64,000 bases of DNA from Chloroflexota bacterium (GCA_014584575.1 JACTMP010000017.1:62001-126000), one strand, 5' to 3'. Counted from the first letter of the stretch, positions 48,642 to 58,403 are shown. Program-made: numbers and translations. The notes: generated by a model from the sequence alone, not told the origin.

Positions 48642-50282
48642 CTACTCTGATGCACCAATCGTCGCCAGGTAAGCAGCGTGTTGCTCTTCGCGCCCTTGTG
48701 CTTCGCTAATAGATTGCCAGGCGTCGAAGACGGCCTGGGCTGCCTGGTCGGTGTCCAATTCGCCAGCCAGGTATTGCGAGAGAATGCGATCCAGTTCCTC
48801 CTGCTGATATTGCTGATTGCCCGGAATCCGTAAATCCAGAACCATGTTGGGGCTGTTCAGGCTGTCTTCAATGGCTCCCAGGTAGTTGGCGGCTTCTTCC
48901 GGGCTAAAACCGGCTTCAACCCACGGCTGGCGGTTCAGGAATTGCGAGATGCGGTACGGGTTGTAGCCGGTGGCTCCAATCGTCACATCTTGGTTAGCCT
49001 GGGCGGGTGCAGCCATATAGGAGAAAAAGGCGTAGGTGGCTTCTTGTACGGCCGGGTCGGCGCCAGCGTTGACCGCGCCGGCCCAACCGCCAAAGGAGGC
49101 ATAAGGCGCGTAGTTGACGCCATCAATCGCATACGGGCAGGTCTCTTCGTTGCAATCTACCAGTTCGCCGGTCGTCCGGTCAAGCACCTGGCGGGAACCG
49201 GGGGTAATGCTGGAGCCGGTAATGCCTTTGACCGAGGAGTTTGCGGGATCGAGAGCCAGGGTGCCGATATCACCCCAATCAAGTGAGAGAGCGCAACGGC
49301 CGGAGAGGAAGAGACCACGAATATCACCAAGACCCAGATTTAACTCATCGGGTGGGCCAAATTCGGTCGAGTCCCGATAGATTTCCAGAGCGCGTTTGAA
49401 GGCGGCATTGTTGACCAGGGGATCAAAGGTTTCCAGGTCAAAAAAGACGCCTTGAGACGTCCCCTGGCTTTGCAGGTAGGGGGCGGCAATGGTGTAAATC
49501 CACCAATAGGCTTGTTGCGCCCGCGCCTTGCTGATACAGGAGCCATAATCCGGTGTACCGTCGCCGTTCAAATCTTGACCGTCAAAGGTCTCAGCCGCAG
49601 CCAGGTAATCATCCCAGGTCTTCGGCGCCTCCAGGCCAGCTTCTGCAAACAAGTCGGTGCGGTAGTACATCATGTGGAAGTCGCCATCGAGGGGGATGCT
49701 GTAAACTCGCCCTTCATAGGAATTAAAATCGCGGAAGAAGGGGGCCACATCCTGCCAGTTTAGCTCCGCATCGGCATTGGCCCAATCTGTCAGGTCCGCC
49801 AGATAGCCGGCGGGAGCAAAGTCCACAATCCACTGGGGCGCAAACAGAAAACCATCGAAGCTGTTGGTGCCGGTGGCCAGGTCGGTTAAAGCTCTTTGAT
49901 ACAGGTCACTATTGGGCACTGTGACAACATTGACTGTCGCCCCGGTCAGGGCGTTAAAGTCGGGCGCACGCCGCTGCAAAGGTTCAGCTACCTGAGGGCC
50001 AACAAAGGTGAGGATGTTAACTTCGATGCCTTCATAGGGTCGGCTCACTTCGGCCGGGACGGCAACCTCGACAACGCGGGTTACTTCCACTTGCTCGGTG
50101 ACGATTTGTTCCTCCCCCTCTACCTCAACGATGCGGGTGACTTCCACCTGCTCGGTAACAACCTGGGTTTCGGTAACAACCCGCGTTACTTCAACGGTCT
50201 GTGTTTCCGGTGTGCAGGCAAACAAAAAAAGTGCCATCAACAGGAATGCCAGTAATAAAGCAACCATGCGATTATGGTTCAT
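48642..50282 (-). CDS. Sugar-binding lipoprotein of the ABC importer
   Basis: 546 residues. Signal peptide with lipobox FLFAC (Cys23), then a linker of VEVTRVVE-type repeats, a style frequent in Chloroflexota binding proteins. The mature part is a cluster-1 extracellular sugar-binding fold: FLFAPQWIVDFAPAGYLADLTDWA, YSIPLDGDFHMMYYRTDLFAEAGLE-like core, GRCALSLDWGDIGTLA. A short Cys pair (CNEETC) and EF-hand-like DLNGDGTPDYG suggest a bound calcium. First structural gene of the operon after the regulator. Ligand not determined; fucose or fucosyl oligosaccharide is likely from context. Confidence 0.88.
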   Translation of the reverse strand: MNHNRMVALLLAFLLMALFLFACTPETQTVEVTRVVTETQVVTEQVEVTRIVEVEGEEQIVTEQVEVTRVVEVAVPAEVSRPYEGIEVNILTFVGPQVAEPLQRRAPDFNALTGATVNVVTVPNSDLYQRALTDLATGTNSFDGFLFAPQWIVDFAPAGYLADLTDWANADAELNWQDVAPFFRDFNSYEGRVYSIPLDGDFHMMYYRTDLFAEAGLEAPKTWDDYLAAAETFDGQDLNGDGTPDYGSCISKARAQQAYWWIYTIAAPYLQSQGTSQGVFFDLETFDPLVNNAAFKRALEIYRDSTEFGPPDELNLGLGDIRGLFLSGRCALSLDWGDIGTLALDPANSSVKGITGSSITPGSRQVLDRTTGELVDCNEETCPYAIDGVNYAPYASFGGWAGAVNAGADPAVQEATYAFFSYMAAPAQANQDVTIGATGYNPYRISQFLNRQPWVEAGFSPEEAANYLGAIEDSLNSPNMVLDLRIPGNQQYQQEELDRILSQYLAGELDTDQAAQAVFDAWQSISEAQGREEQHAAYLATIGASE

Positions 50283-50440
50283 TGGATTTTCCTCCTCAAA
50301 AAAAGTTAGCAGTTAACAGTAAACGACGGACGCAACGTCCGCTGAATGACAGACGCAAAGTCTGCAAGTTATCAAAATTGAGCGGGAGTCTTTTGGTCTC
50401 TTATTCATCGTTTGGGGCTATGGCCCATCAAGCCTCCTTC

Positions 50441-50518
50441 GTAAACAGTAAGCAGTGAGCAATGAACAGTGAGCGGCACACTCCACTTTCTACTGTTTAC
50501 TGTTTACTGCTCACTGTC
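50441..50518. repeat. AACAGT/CAGTGAGC heptamer hairpin
   Basis: GTAAACAGTAAGCAGTGAGC faces TTTACTGTTTACTGCTCACT. It supplies the last codons and the stop of the regulator gene. Two small stem-loops (GGACGCAACGTCC and AGACGCAAAGTCT) lie at 50328-50372. Confidence 0.6.
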
Positions 50519-51232
50519 ATTTGTTTCCACCAGCCGTTTTAATTTTTCTTCGACATTTTCCAGGTGGGCGAGCATGGCAGCACGGGCGGCAGCCGGGTCT
50601 CGCGCAGCAAGGGCGGCTACGATACGCTGGTGATCGGCCGTACTTTGTTCAGTCACACCGGGCAGATGACCGGTGCGGCGGCGGCTGACCAGTCCTAATT
50701 GGTGAATGGATTCCATCAGGCGGAGCAAGATCGGGTTGCGAGCGGCTTTGGTGATCAGGCTGTGCAGTTCCAGGTCGGTGAGAAGGAATAGTTCTGGGTC
50801 GTGCATACTTTCGATGGATTCTTGCAGACACGCCTCTAATTCGGCGATCTCTTCGTCAGTTATGCGCTGGGCGGCCAGTTCAATAATGCCTACTTCGACA
50901 ATTTTGCGGGCATCGAACAGGTCGAGGATAGCTGTGTCGTTGAGGGAAAAGACAAAATCGAGGTGCTGCACCAGTTGAGCCGTTTCCAGTTCGGTGATGT
51001 AAGCGCCTGCTCCCTGGCGAATCTCAATAACGTTCATCATGGCCAGGGCCCGCAGGGCTTCGCGCAGCGCCGGCCGGCCGACATTCATCATCACTGCCAA
51101 TTCTCGTTCGGCCGGCAGTTTTTCGCCCGGCTGCAACTGGCGATCTTTAATCATCTGCAAGATGCGTTCGGTGATTTGTTCTGATAAGGCGGCCCGTTCC
51201 ACGGTGCCAAAATCTGTGGATGAATTAGTCAT
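50504..51232 (-). CDS. FadR-subfamily GntR transcriptional regulator
   Basis: 242 residues. The winged helix reads ITERILQMIKDRQLQPGEKLPAERELAVMMNVGRPALREALRAL, with R-P-A-L-R-E-A-L as recognition helix. An all-helical FCD ligand domain follows (about 85-230) with the metal-binding Asp/His residues (DLELH, H near TADHQRIV). It heads the fucose cluster on the same strand, and a TGGTNNNACCA operator lies 32-44 bases upstream of its start, so autoregulation and control of the cluster are probable. Ligand presumably an L-fuconate-type sugar acid. Confidence 0.9.
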   Translation of the reverse strand: MTNSSTDFGTVERAALSEQITERILQMIKDRQLQPGEKLPAERELAVMMNVGRPALREALRALAMMNVIEIRQGAGAYITELETAQLVQHLDFVFSLNDTAILDLFDARKIVEVGIIELAAQRITDEEIAELEACLQESIESMHDPELFLLTDLELHSLITKAARNPILLRLMESIHQLGLVSRRRTGHLPGVTEQSTADHQRIVAALAARDPAAARAAMLAHLENVEEKLKRLVETNDSEQ

Positions 51233-51263
51233 ATTTCTGCGAGTTGATTGGTCTTGTAGTAAG

Positions 51264-51276
51264 GTGGTAAGACCAC
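51264..51276. promoter_or_regulatory. FadR/GntR-type operator
   Basis: GTGGTAAGACCAC is a perfect inverted repeat (GTGGT-AAG-ACCAC) and contains TGGTNNNACCA, the FadR-subfamily half-site arrangement. It precedes the regulator gene by about 32 bases. Confidence 0.7.
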
Positions 51277-51362
51277 TTTACCAAATGTTAGCAAAATGCC
51301 GTCTGTTTGTCAATTGTTGAAAATGGATGTGTGGAGGGGTCAAATGGAACGCCGTCGCCAGG

Positions 51363-51749
51363 TTATGGCGCGGCGGGGCCGGTGTGGCCGGCCAGGCAGC
51401 GCCAGCCGGCGGCATCACGCATGTACACGTAGGTGGAGCGAAAGGTGGCGTCCAGCAAACGGCCGTGAACCATCACCCGATCCTATACCTGGCAGGTGAC
51501 CACGGCCGTGTCGCCCACCACCCGCACCACCACCTCGGCAAGCTCCTGCGACAGCCACCGCACGTCTGGGTCGCGGACGCACCGCGCCAGGTAGCTCTCT
51601 TTATCCAGCACCTCGCCGGAGGCATTGGTGTAGACAAAGCCCGGCGCCAGGATGTGTTCCAGCGCGGCCACGATACGCGCTTTGCCTTTGGCATCCTTTA
51701 GCCCGGCCAGCCACTTGTCGAATTCATCCGATCGGAGCATAGTGTACAT
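51363..51749 (-). pseudogene. RelE/HigB-like toxin start fused to an NTF2-like protein, with an in-frame amber stop
   Basis: The first ~17 residues (MYTMLRSDEFDKWLAGLKDAKG) are the beginning of RelE/HigB-type toxins. Homology then switches to an NTF2/SnoaL (DUF4440)-like domain: PGFVYTNASGEVLDKESYLA, LAEVVVRVVGDTAVVTCQV. A TAG at 51483-51485 interrupts it, but the same frame continues DRVMVHGRLLDATFRSTYVYMRD... GWRCLAGH to TAA at 51363-51365. This is how the NTF2-like family normally ends. So two broken genes were joined and the second carries a nonsense mutation. Readthrough cannot be excluded but is unlikely. Confidence 0.75.
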
Positions 51750-51757
51750 GTTCACAT

Positions 51758-51775
51758 TGTATCCAAACGGATACA
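51758..51775. promoter_or_regulatory. TGTATCC-GGATACA palindrome (HigBA/RelE-type operator)
   Basis: TGTATCCAAACGGATACA is a perfect 7+7 dyad with a 4-base centre, located 9 bases before the toxin-like start. Palindromes of this sequence commonly precede RelE/HigB toxin genes. Confidence 0.6.
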
Positions 51776-51844
51776 CGGTGAGGGCGTAGACGAAGCGGTC
51801 AATTTCCGCTTTGCACATATTCTGAATGGGGTCACGGCCGTTTT

Positions 51845-54800
51845 TCACAACCCCAAAAATCGCTCAAAATAGGCCGCCAGCTTGTCCAACACCGTCTGCT
51901 TTTTCAGCGCGTGGCTGTTCTGCGGGCTAAAACGCGAGACCGGCGGCAGCACGGCCGTAATCGCCGTGCCCGTCAGCGGAATCCCGCCATCGCGGAAGGC
52001 GTTCTCCACAAACTGCCGCGTCGCGGCCGCGTTCAGCCCCTCCTCGGCAATGATCCGCTCTAGTTCGGCCGCTTTTCGGGCGGCAATAAAAGCACTCCAT
52101 TCCGCATCCACCTGCGCCTGCGCCGAGACCGAAGCCACAAACTGCTCCACCAAATCCTTTTTGTTGCGCAGGCTGGGGCTGGCGCTGATCGCCCGCTCAA
52201 TGTCCGCCAAAATTTCCTTATCTTCGCCCGAACCCTTCTGCTTCAGATACTTTTCCACCAGCATCAGAATGTAATCAACATTGATCTCCACCTGCCGGAT
52301 CAGCTCAATCTCAAACAGCACATCATCGTTGATGGCTTCTTTTTCCGCCGCCGCCGCCGCCCGAAATTCGGCGTACAGATTCAGGTAGACGCTTTGGTAA
52401 TCCTGAAAATCGCGCAGGCTGAGCAGTTCACGGCCGTCGAAATCATCGAAGGCCACCAGGATGTTTTTCAGGCGCAGGATGGCGCTAAAGAGGCGGATAA
52501 ACTCCTTCTGCGCCGCTTCGCCGATAATGGCCTGGCCTAAAGGAAAAGCGGCGGCCAACTCATCCACCCGCTGCCGGTACTCGTCATAGTAGTCGGCGTA
52601 GGGCTTGAGCAGCACGATCCCTTTGGCCTCTTTGTTGCCAAACAGGGCCAGGGCGTCGTTGGTCTCCTGCTCCAGGTCGCGGAAGGTGACGATGTTGCCG
52701 TAGGTTTTGACGGAGTTGAGGATGCGGTTGGTGCGCGAAAAGGCTTGAATCAGTCCATGAGCGCGCAGGTTTTTATCTACCCACAGAGTGTTGAGGGTGG
52801 TGGCGTCGAAGCCGGTGAGGAACATATTGACCACAATGACCAGATCAATTTCCCGCTTTTTCAGCCGCAGCGATAAATCTTTGTAATAGTTCTGGAATTT
52901 GTCGCTGGAGGTGTCGAAGTTGGTGGCAAAGAGGGCGTTGTAATCGGCCACGGCCGTTTCCAGAAAATCACGCGAACTTTTATCCAACCCATCCGTCTCA
53001 AACGCCTCTTCATCCAGCAGGCCATCCCCATCGTCCACCCCTTCATTGGCGGCAAAGCTGTAAATCAGCCCCACTTTGAGACGCTGCGCCGGGGGGATTT
53101 CCGCCTGCTGGCGGGCAAACTCGGCGTAATACCGTTTGGCCGCCTCAATGGATGCGGTGGCGAACAGGGCGTTGAAGCCAACCATCCGTTTGCCTTCCAG
53201 CGCATAGCTGGCGCTGCGCCTTGTTTTCTGGTCGAAATGCTCACGGATGTAACCCACCACCTGGGCGATGCGCTCCGGGGCCAGCAGCGCCCGCTCCGTG
53301 TCTATGGCCGCCACTTTTTTGTCCTGAATGGCCGGGGCGGTTTTGATGGTGCTGATGGTGTCAATGCGGAAGGGCAGCACGTTTTTGTCGTTGATGGCAT
53401 CCACGATGGTGTAGGTGTGCAGTTTGTCGCCAAACGCCTGTTCGGTGGTGCGCCGCAGCGGGTTGCCGCTGGTCCCGGCGTTGTCGGCAAAAATGGGGGT
53501 GCCGGTGAAGCCAAACAGGTGATACCGTTTGAAATGGCGGGTGATTTCAGTGTGCATATCGCCAAATTGGCTGCGATGACATTCATCGAAGATGACCACC
53601 ACCCGCGCCTGGTAGACGGGATGCTTTTTGTTTTTGGCCACAAAGCGGCTCAGTTTCTGGATGGTGGTGATGATGATGCGGGCGTGGGGGTCTTCGAGTT
53701 GGCGCTGCAACACGGCCGTAGACGTATTGGAGTTCGCCGCCCCTTTCTCAAACCGTTCATACTCGCGCATCGTCTGGTAATCCAAATCTTTGCGGTCTAC
53801 CACAAACAACACTTTGTCAATCTCCGGCAAATTGCGGGCTAACTGCGCCGCCTTGAAGCTGGTCAGCGTTTTGCCGCTGCCGGTGGTGTGCCAGATATAG
53901 CCACCGGCGGCGATGCTGCCCATCTGCCGCAGATGGCCGCTGGCGACGATGCGCTGCAAGATGCGCTCGGCGGCGGCAATCTGATACGGCCGTAACACCA
54001 ACAATTTGCGATCCACATCAAACACGCAGTAACGGGTGAGGATGTTCAGCAAGGTATGTTTGGCAAAGAACGTTTTGCAAAAGTCCATCAGATCGCTGAT
54101 GGCTTTGTTTTGTGCATCCGCCCACCAACTGGTAAAGGCGAAGCTGTGCGAACTTTTGGCCCGCCCGCGTTGGCGGCTCTGCTCCGCCAGATGGCCGGCG
54201 CGCACGGTGTTGCTGTAATACTTGCTCAATGTGCCGTTGCTGATGACAAACAACTGCACATACTCAAACAGCCCCGATCCGGCCCAAAAGCTGTCCCGCT
54301 GGTAGCGGTTGATCTGGTTGAACGCTTCGCGGATGTCCACGCCGCGCCGCTTGAGTTCCACATGCACCAGCGGCAGGCCGTTGACCAATATCGTCACGTC
54401 ATAGCGGTTGGCGCGCCCCCCGTGCGCTTCGTATTGGTTAATGACCTGCAAGCGGTTGTTGTGGACGGCTTGTTTGTCCAGCAGATAGATGTTTTTGATG
54501 CTGCCGTCGTCCCGGTGCAGCAGCTGCACATGGTCTTCCTGAATCCGTCTCGTCTTTTCGATGATGCCCTCGTTGGCCCCGGCGATGCTGGCGCTGAAGA
54601 ACTGTTCCCATTCGGCGTCGGAAAAGGTGATCTGGTTGACGGCTTCCAGTTGGCGGCGCAGGTTGGTGATGAGGGCGGCTTCGGAAACGAGGGGCAGGTA
54701 TTCGTACCCCTGGCTTTGCAGTTGGCTGATGAAGGCCTGTTCCAATGCCGCTTCGCTCTGGTAGCTGGTTTCGCGCACGGCCGTTTCCGGCACATATTCG

Positions 54801-54868
54801 GCGACGACGGTGCTTTCCTGGGAAAGGGCAATCGGTTCAAAGCGGTAGGCTGGGTTGGTTTCGCTCAT
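51845..54868 (-). CDS. hsdR: Type I restriction enzyme, R subunit
   Basis: 1007 residues from ATG 54868, set by CAGGAG eight bases upstream; the longer frame runs into repeat DNA. The nuclease core is Asp157...Glu171-x-Lys173 (YDVTILVNGLPLVHVELKRR). The SF2 translocase has TTGSGKT (328-334), DECH (428-431), FGFTGTPIF and the C-terminal helicase motifs around MFLTGFDATTLNTLWVDKNL and QAFSRTNR. All catalytic residues are intact. It is separated from hsdS by a ~670-bp repeat array, which is unusual; the three genes still share one strand and order. Confidence 0.95.
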   Translation of the reverse strand: MSETNPAYRFEPIALSQESTVVAEYVPETAVRETSYQSEAALEQAFISQLQSQGYEYLPLVSEAALITNLRRQLEAVNQITFSDAEWEQFFSASIAGANEGIIEKTRRIQEDHVQLLHRDDGSIKNIYLLDKQAVHNNRLQVINQYEAHGGRANRYDVTILVNGLPLVHVELKRRGVDIREAFNQINRYQRDSFWAGSGLFEYVQLFVISNGTLSKYYSNTVRAGHLAEQSRQRGRAKSSHSFAFTSWWADAQNKAISDLMDFCKTFFAKHTLLNILTRYCVFDVDRKLLVLRPYQIAAAERILQRIVASGHLRQMGSIAAGGYIWHTTGSGKTLTSFKAAQLARNLPEIDKVLFVVDRKDLDYQTMREYERFEKGAANSNTSTAVLQRQLEDPHARIIITTIQKLSRFVAKNKKHPVYQARVVVIFDECHRSQFGDMHTEITRHFKRYHLFGFTGTPIFADNAGTSGNPLRRTTEQAFGDKLHTYTIVDAINDKNVLPFRIDTISTIKTAPAIQDKKVAAIDTERALLAPERIAQVVGYIREHFDQKTRRSASYALEGKRMVGFNALFATASIEAAKRYYAEFARQQAEIPPAQRLKVGLIYSFAANEGVDDGDGLLDEEAFETDGLDKSSRDFLETAVADYNALFATNFDTSSDKFQNYYKDLSLRLKKREIDLVIVVNMFLTGFDATTLNTLWVDKNLRAHGLIQAFSRTNRILNSVKTYGNIVTFRDLEQETNDALALFGNKEAKGIVLLKPYADYYDEYRQRVDELAAAFPLGQAIIGEAAQKEFIRLFSAILRLKNILVAFDDFDGRELLSLRDFQDYQSVYLNLYAEFRAAAAAEKEAINDDVLFEIELIRQVEINVDYILMLVEKYLKQKGSGEDKEILADIERAISASPSLRNKKDLVEQFVASVSAQAQVDAEWSAFIAARKAAELERIIAEEGLNAAATRQFVENAFRDGGIPLTGTAITAVLPPVSRFSPQNSHALKKQTVLDKLAAYFERFLGL

Positions 54869-54889
54869 GTTATCTCCTGTGTAATTGTC

Positions 54890-55555
54890 GTAGGGGCGGG
54901 ACGGGCGGGGCGATCCTGGCCCGGCCAACCAAAACGTTCGTTCCCGCCCGTCTCGCCCTGCGCCAATCGCCCACAACATATCGTAGGGGCGGGACGGGCG
55001 GGGCGATCCTGGCCCGGCTAACCAAAACGTTCGTTCCCGCCCGTCTCGCCCTGCGCCGTCTCGCCCTGGGTGCGGCATTGTGTGCGGCAATGGGGGTGAG
55101 ACAGGCGGGAGACGAGGCGTTTCTTCATGGCGAACAACTTTCCCGCCTGTCCCACCCCTACCGTTCCCAATGGTCGTAGGGGCGGGACGGGCGGGTTGGG
55201 CCTCGTCGGTTCACCAAAACGTTTGTTCCCGCCCGTCTCGCCCTGCGCCGTCTCGCCCTGGGTGCGGCATTGGGGGTGAGGGGTGAGACAGGCGGGAGAC
55301 GAGGTGTTTCTTCATGGCGAACGGCTTTCCCGCCTGTCCCACCCCTACCGTTCTGCCCATATGTGTCATGGTCGTAGGGGCGGGACGGGCGGGGCGATCC
55401 TGGCCCGGCTAACCAAAACGTTCGTTCCCGCCCGTCTCGCCCTGGGTGCGGCATTGTGTGGGGCAATGTGTGCGGCAATGGGGTGAGACAGGCGGGAGAC
55501 GAGGTGTTTCTTCATGGCGACCGGCTTTCCCGCCTGTCCCACCCCTACCGTTCCG
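54890..55555. repeat. Alternating palindromic array between hsdS and hsdR
   Basis: Two modules alternate over ~665 bp. Module P starts GTAGGGGCGGGACGGGCGGG and ends CGCCCGTCTCGCCCTG (starts near 54890, 54983, 55176, 55374). Module Q runs from GAGACAGGCGGGAGACGAGG to TTTCCCGCCTGTCCCACCCC (ends near 55160, 55350, 55553). P and Q ends are mutually complementary, so large stems are possible. No gene lies here. Confidence 0.8.
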
Positions 55556-56669
55556 TTTTTTCCGGGAAGGTGAGCAGGCGGTTGCGGTAATGGGCGTATT
55601 GTTGGCGACGGCCGTTTATTTCTGCGGGCAGGCCGATGGTGAGGTCGTTGACGAGGGCGTCGAACTTGTCGAGGATGGCGACGATGCGGGCTTGTTCGTC
55701 GAGGGGCGGGATGGGGATGTCGAATGATTCAAAATCCTTGACGCGGACATGAGGAACTCCACTGCCTTTCTTCATCCCATGGATGCGTTCCTGCTCATTT
55801 TGAAGAAAATAATAGACGAATCTTGGTTTGAGTAACTTATTGTCGGGGTGAACGCTGAAAGCATCCGTGAGAAAGATCGGTTGATTCCAGAAGCTCACGA
55901 GTCCTGAATATGCACCTGACCTTGCTATGACAATTGTTTCGCCCCATCTATTGCTTTCACCATGAAAATAGATAGGCGCTGGGGCGTTTGCCACGACTGG
56001 AATTTTCCCATCTGTTGTGCCTTTTTGTGTGATTGCTGTCCCTCGGCGGAATGTTGCTATCTCCCCTAGGGTGGCCCAGCGGATGTCGGCACGGCCGTTA
56101 AAAGCCAGCAAGCGGTCGCGGTAGTAGGCATACTGCCGTCGCCGCGCCTCCAGCTCCGCCTCCAGCTCCGCCTCCAGCGCGGTGAAGGTGTCCAACACCC
56201 GCACAATCTCCCGCTGCACCGCCAACGGCGGCACAGGCACACGGATTTTCGACATGGCATTGCTCATTAGCTTGGGATTGCCCATCCCGGAACTAACGTG
56301 TTGTTTCGTAGTTATTCCTAGCACGTAATAGATAAACTTTGTAGTAATAAGGCTGTCATCTTTAACTTTGAGCAAACCACACACGTTGGTGATGCTAAAT
56401 TTCTCGTCGCAGTGGTAAAAAACAGATCCTGCATTGGCTCCATCAGTCGTCCAAGTAATGGATTCAAAGTCGTAGTCGTAGGAATTGATGTAACCAAATA
56501 CGCCTCCGTTCGCAGTTTGTGATGAGTAAACCGGATACTGCCCCGCATTGTCACGCAGGTATTCTTTCGACATTACCCGACCGCGATTGATATGGCATAT
56601 CTCATCCAGCTCTCGAAACTCCACCCCGTCCGGGCATAACGCGGCAATCAGTTCCTCAATGCGGCTCAT
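55545..56669 (-). CDS. hsdS: Type I restriction enzyme, specificity subunit
   Basis: 374 residues with two target-recognition domains: TRD1 about 15-150, then the conserved helix [50 protein letters not shown]2 about 195-320, then [29 protein letters not shown] and [13 protein letters not shown]. The two helices space the half-sites of the bipartite target. The target cannot be read from sequence. Its start overlaps the hsdM stop by 4 bases. TRD1 has somewhat AT-richer codon use than the helices, common for exchanged recognition domains. Confidence 0.92.
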   Translation of the reverse strand: MSRIEELIAALCPDGVEFRELDEICHINRGRVMSKEYLRDNAGQYPVYSSQTANGGVFGYINSYDYDFESITWTTDGANAGSVFYHCDEKFSITNVCGLLKVKDDSLITTKFIYYVLGITTKQHVSSGMGNPKLMSNAMSKIRVPVPPLAVQREIVRVLDTFTALEAELEAELEARRRQYAYYRDRLLAFNGRADIRWATLGEIATFRRGTAITQKGTTDGKIPVVANAPAPIYFHGESNRWGETIVIARSGAYSGLVSFWNQPIFLTDAFSVHPDNKLLKPRFVYYFLQNEQERIHGMKKGSGVPHVRVKDFESFDIPIPPLDEQARIVAILDKFDALVNDLTIGLPAEINGRRQQYAHYRNRLLTFPEKTER

Positions 56670-58297
56670 CCCTCACCTTCCAACTCCACCACAATCGCGT
56701 CAATCTGCGTCCGCAGTTCCGCCTGCCGCGCCACGATGCGGGCAATCGCCGCGTTCAGCGCCCGAATATCCACCACCTCCCGCGTGTCCTCCTGTTCCAC
56801 ATAGGATGAGACGGCAATGTTGTAGCCATTGGCGGCAATCTCACTGTTGTCCACCAGCCGGGCAAAGTGGGGCGCGTCGGCCCGCGCCGTGTAGGCATCC
56901 AGGATTTTTTGCCGGTGGGCGGGCAGCAGCTTGTTTTTGTTGCCCACGCGGGCAAATTCGGCCGAGGCGTCAATAAACAGGGTGGTATTGTCCCGCTTGG
57001 ACTTTTTCAACACGATGATGCAGGTGGCGATGGTGGTGCCAAAAAAGAGGTCGGGCGGCAGTTGAATCACCGCCGCCACAAAATTGTTATCAATCAGGTA
57101 TTGGCGGATTTTCTGCTCCGCGCCGCCGCGATAGAGTACGCCGGGAAATTCAACGATAGCGGCCGTGCCATCCACCGCCAGCCAACTGAGAATGTGCATG
57201 GTAAAGGCCAGATCCGCCTTGCTCTTGGGGGCCAGCACCCCCGCCGGGGCAAAGCGCGGGTCGTTAATCAGCAGCGGGTTGGCGTCGCCCGCCCATTTGA
57301 TAGAGTAAGGGGGATTGGAGACGATGGCCTCAAACGGTTCATCGTCCCAGTGGCGCGGGTCGGTCAGCGTGTCGCCGTGGGCGATGTCAAACTTTTCATA
57401 GTTCACATCATGCAAAAACATGTTGATGCGGCAGAGGTTGTAGGTGGTCAGGTTAATCTCCTGCCCAAAAAAGCCGCGGCGCACCTTCTCCTGCCCCAGC
57501 ACTTTGGCAAAGTTCAGCAGCAGCGAGCCGGAGCCGCAGGCGGGGTCATACACCTTGTTCACCTCCGTCTTGCCCACCACCGCCAGGCGGGTGAGCAGTT
57601 CCGAAACCTCTTGCGGCGTGTAATACTCGCCGCCCGATTTACCGGCGGTGGAGGCGTACATCTGCATCAGGTATTCGTAAGCGTCGCCGAACAGGTCAAT
57701 GGTATTCCCGGCGAAGCCACCGCTCCCGGCAAAGCCACCGTTCCCGGCGAAGCCACCGTTGCCGGCAAAACCATTGCTACCGTTGGAAAGGGGCAAATCG
57801 CCGATAGCGTCCAGCAATTTGACCAGCTTCTCGTTGCGCCGGGCGACGGTGGGGCCAAGTTTGTTGGAATTCACGTCCAGGTCGTCAAACAGCCCTTTGA
57901 AATCCTCTTCGCTGGCCTGACCGACGGCCGAGCCTTCAATCTCCTTGAAGACGCGGGCCAGCGTTTCGTTCAGATTGGGGTCGTGGCGTGCCCGCGCCCG
58001 CACGTTGGCAAAGAGGTCAGAGGGCAGGATGTAGAACCCTTTTTCCTGCACGGTGGTGGCACGGCCGTATTCGGCCTGTTCATCGCTCAGCGCCGCATAA
58101 TCAAAGTCCGGGTATCCCGCCTGGCGCTCCTGGGTGTTGAGGTAGTGGGCCAGGTTTTCGGAGATGAAGCGGTAGAACAACATGCCCAGCACATAGCTTT
58201 TGAAGTCCCAACCGTCTACGCTGCCGCGCAGGTCGTTGGCGATGCGCCAGATGGTTTTGTGCAGTTCGGCGCGTTCGCTTTCTTTGTTGTTGTTCAT
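56666..58297 (-). CDS. hsdM: Type I restriction enzyme, M subunit
   Basis: 543-residue N6-adenine methyltransferase. N-terminal HsdM domain (1-170; [24 protein letters not shown]), then [17 protein letters not shown] and [17 protein letters not shown], motif [12 protein letters not shown] (251-257) and catalytic NPPY (328-331, SNPPYSIKW). Between DLPL and TIDLFG it carries 24 residues made of four NGGFAG-type repeats (175-198) that relatives lack. They come from four 18-bp DNA repeats. Coupled to hsdS by a 4-base overlap. Confidence 0.95.
   Translation of the reverse strand: MNNNKESERAELHKTIWRIANDLRGSVDGWDFKSYVLGMLFYRFISENLAHYLNTQERQAGYPDFDYAALSDEQAEYGRATTVQEKGFYILPSDLFANVRARARHDPNLNETLARVFKEIEGSAVGQASEEDFKGLFDDLDVNSNKLGPTVARRNEKLVKLLDAIGDLPLSNGSNGFAGNGGFAGNGGFAGSGGFAGNTIDLFGDAYEYLMQMYASTAGKSGGEYYTPQEVSELLTRLAVVGKTEVNKVYDPACGSGSLLLNFAKVLGQEKVRRGFFGQEINLTTYNLCRINMFLHDVNYEKFDIAHGDTLTDPRHWDDEPFEAIVSNPPYSIKWAGDANPLLINDPRFAPAGVLAPKSKADLAFTMHILSWLAVDGTAAIVEFPGVLYRGGAEQKIRQYLIDNNFVAAVIQLPPDLFFGTTIATCIIVLKKSKRDNTTLFIDASAEFARVGNKNKLLPAHRQKILDAYTARADAPHFARLVDNSEIAANGYNIAVSSYVEQEDTREVVDIRALNAAIARIVARQAELRTQIDAIVVELEGEG
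57704..57775. repeat. Four 18-bp tandem repeats inside hsdM
   Basis: Four tandem units of the form CCCGGCRAAGCCACCGYT with a few substitutions, 72 bp in total. Each unit keeps the frame, so copy-number change would lengthen or shorten a Gly/Phe/Ala/Asn linker without breaking the gene. Confidence 0.85.
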
Positions 58298-58403
58298 GGA
58301 GTTGTGCCTCGTTCATGGTTTGGTTTTAGAGAGATGGTTTTGCGCCAATGATAGGGAAAAAGGGCGCAGAGGGCAAACGGGCTAAATTTGAAATCAAATG
58401 GTT

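Noticed and set aside
54869-55090. 74-residue N-terminal extension of HsdR
   Set aside because: It is encoded by the palindromic array; ATG 54868 has a clear ribosome site.
54890-55555. Repeat array as a CRISPR
   Set aside because: Modules alternate, are palindromic and 70-90 bp long with no unique spacers of constant length, and there are no cas genes.
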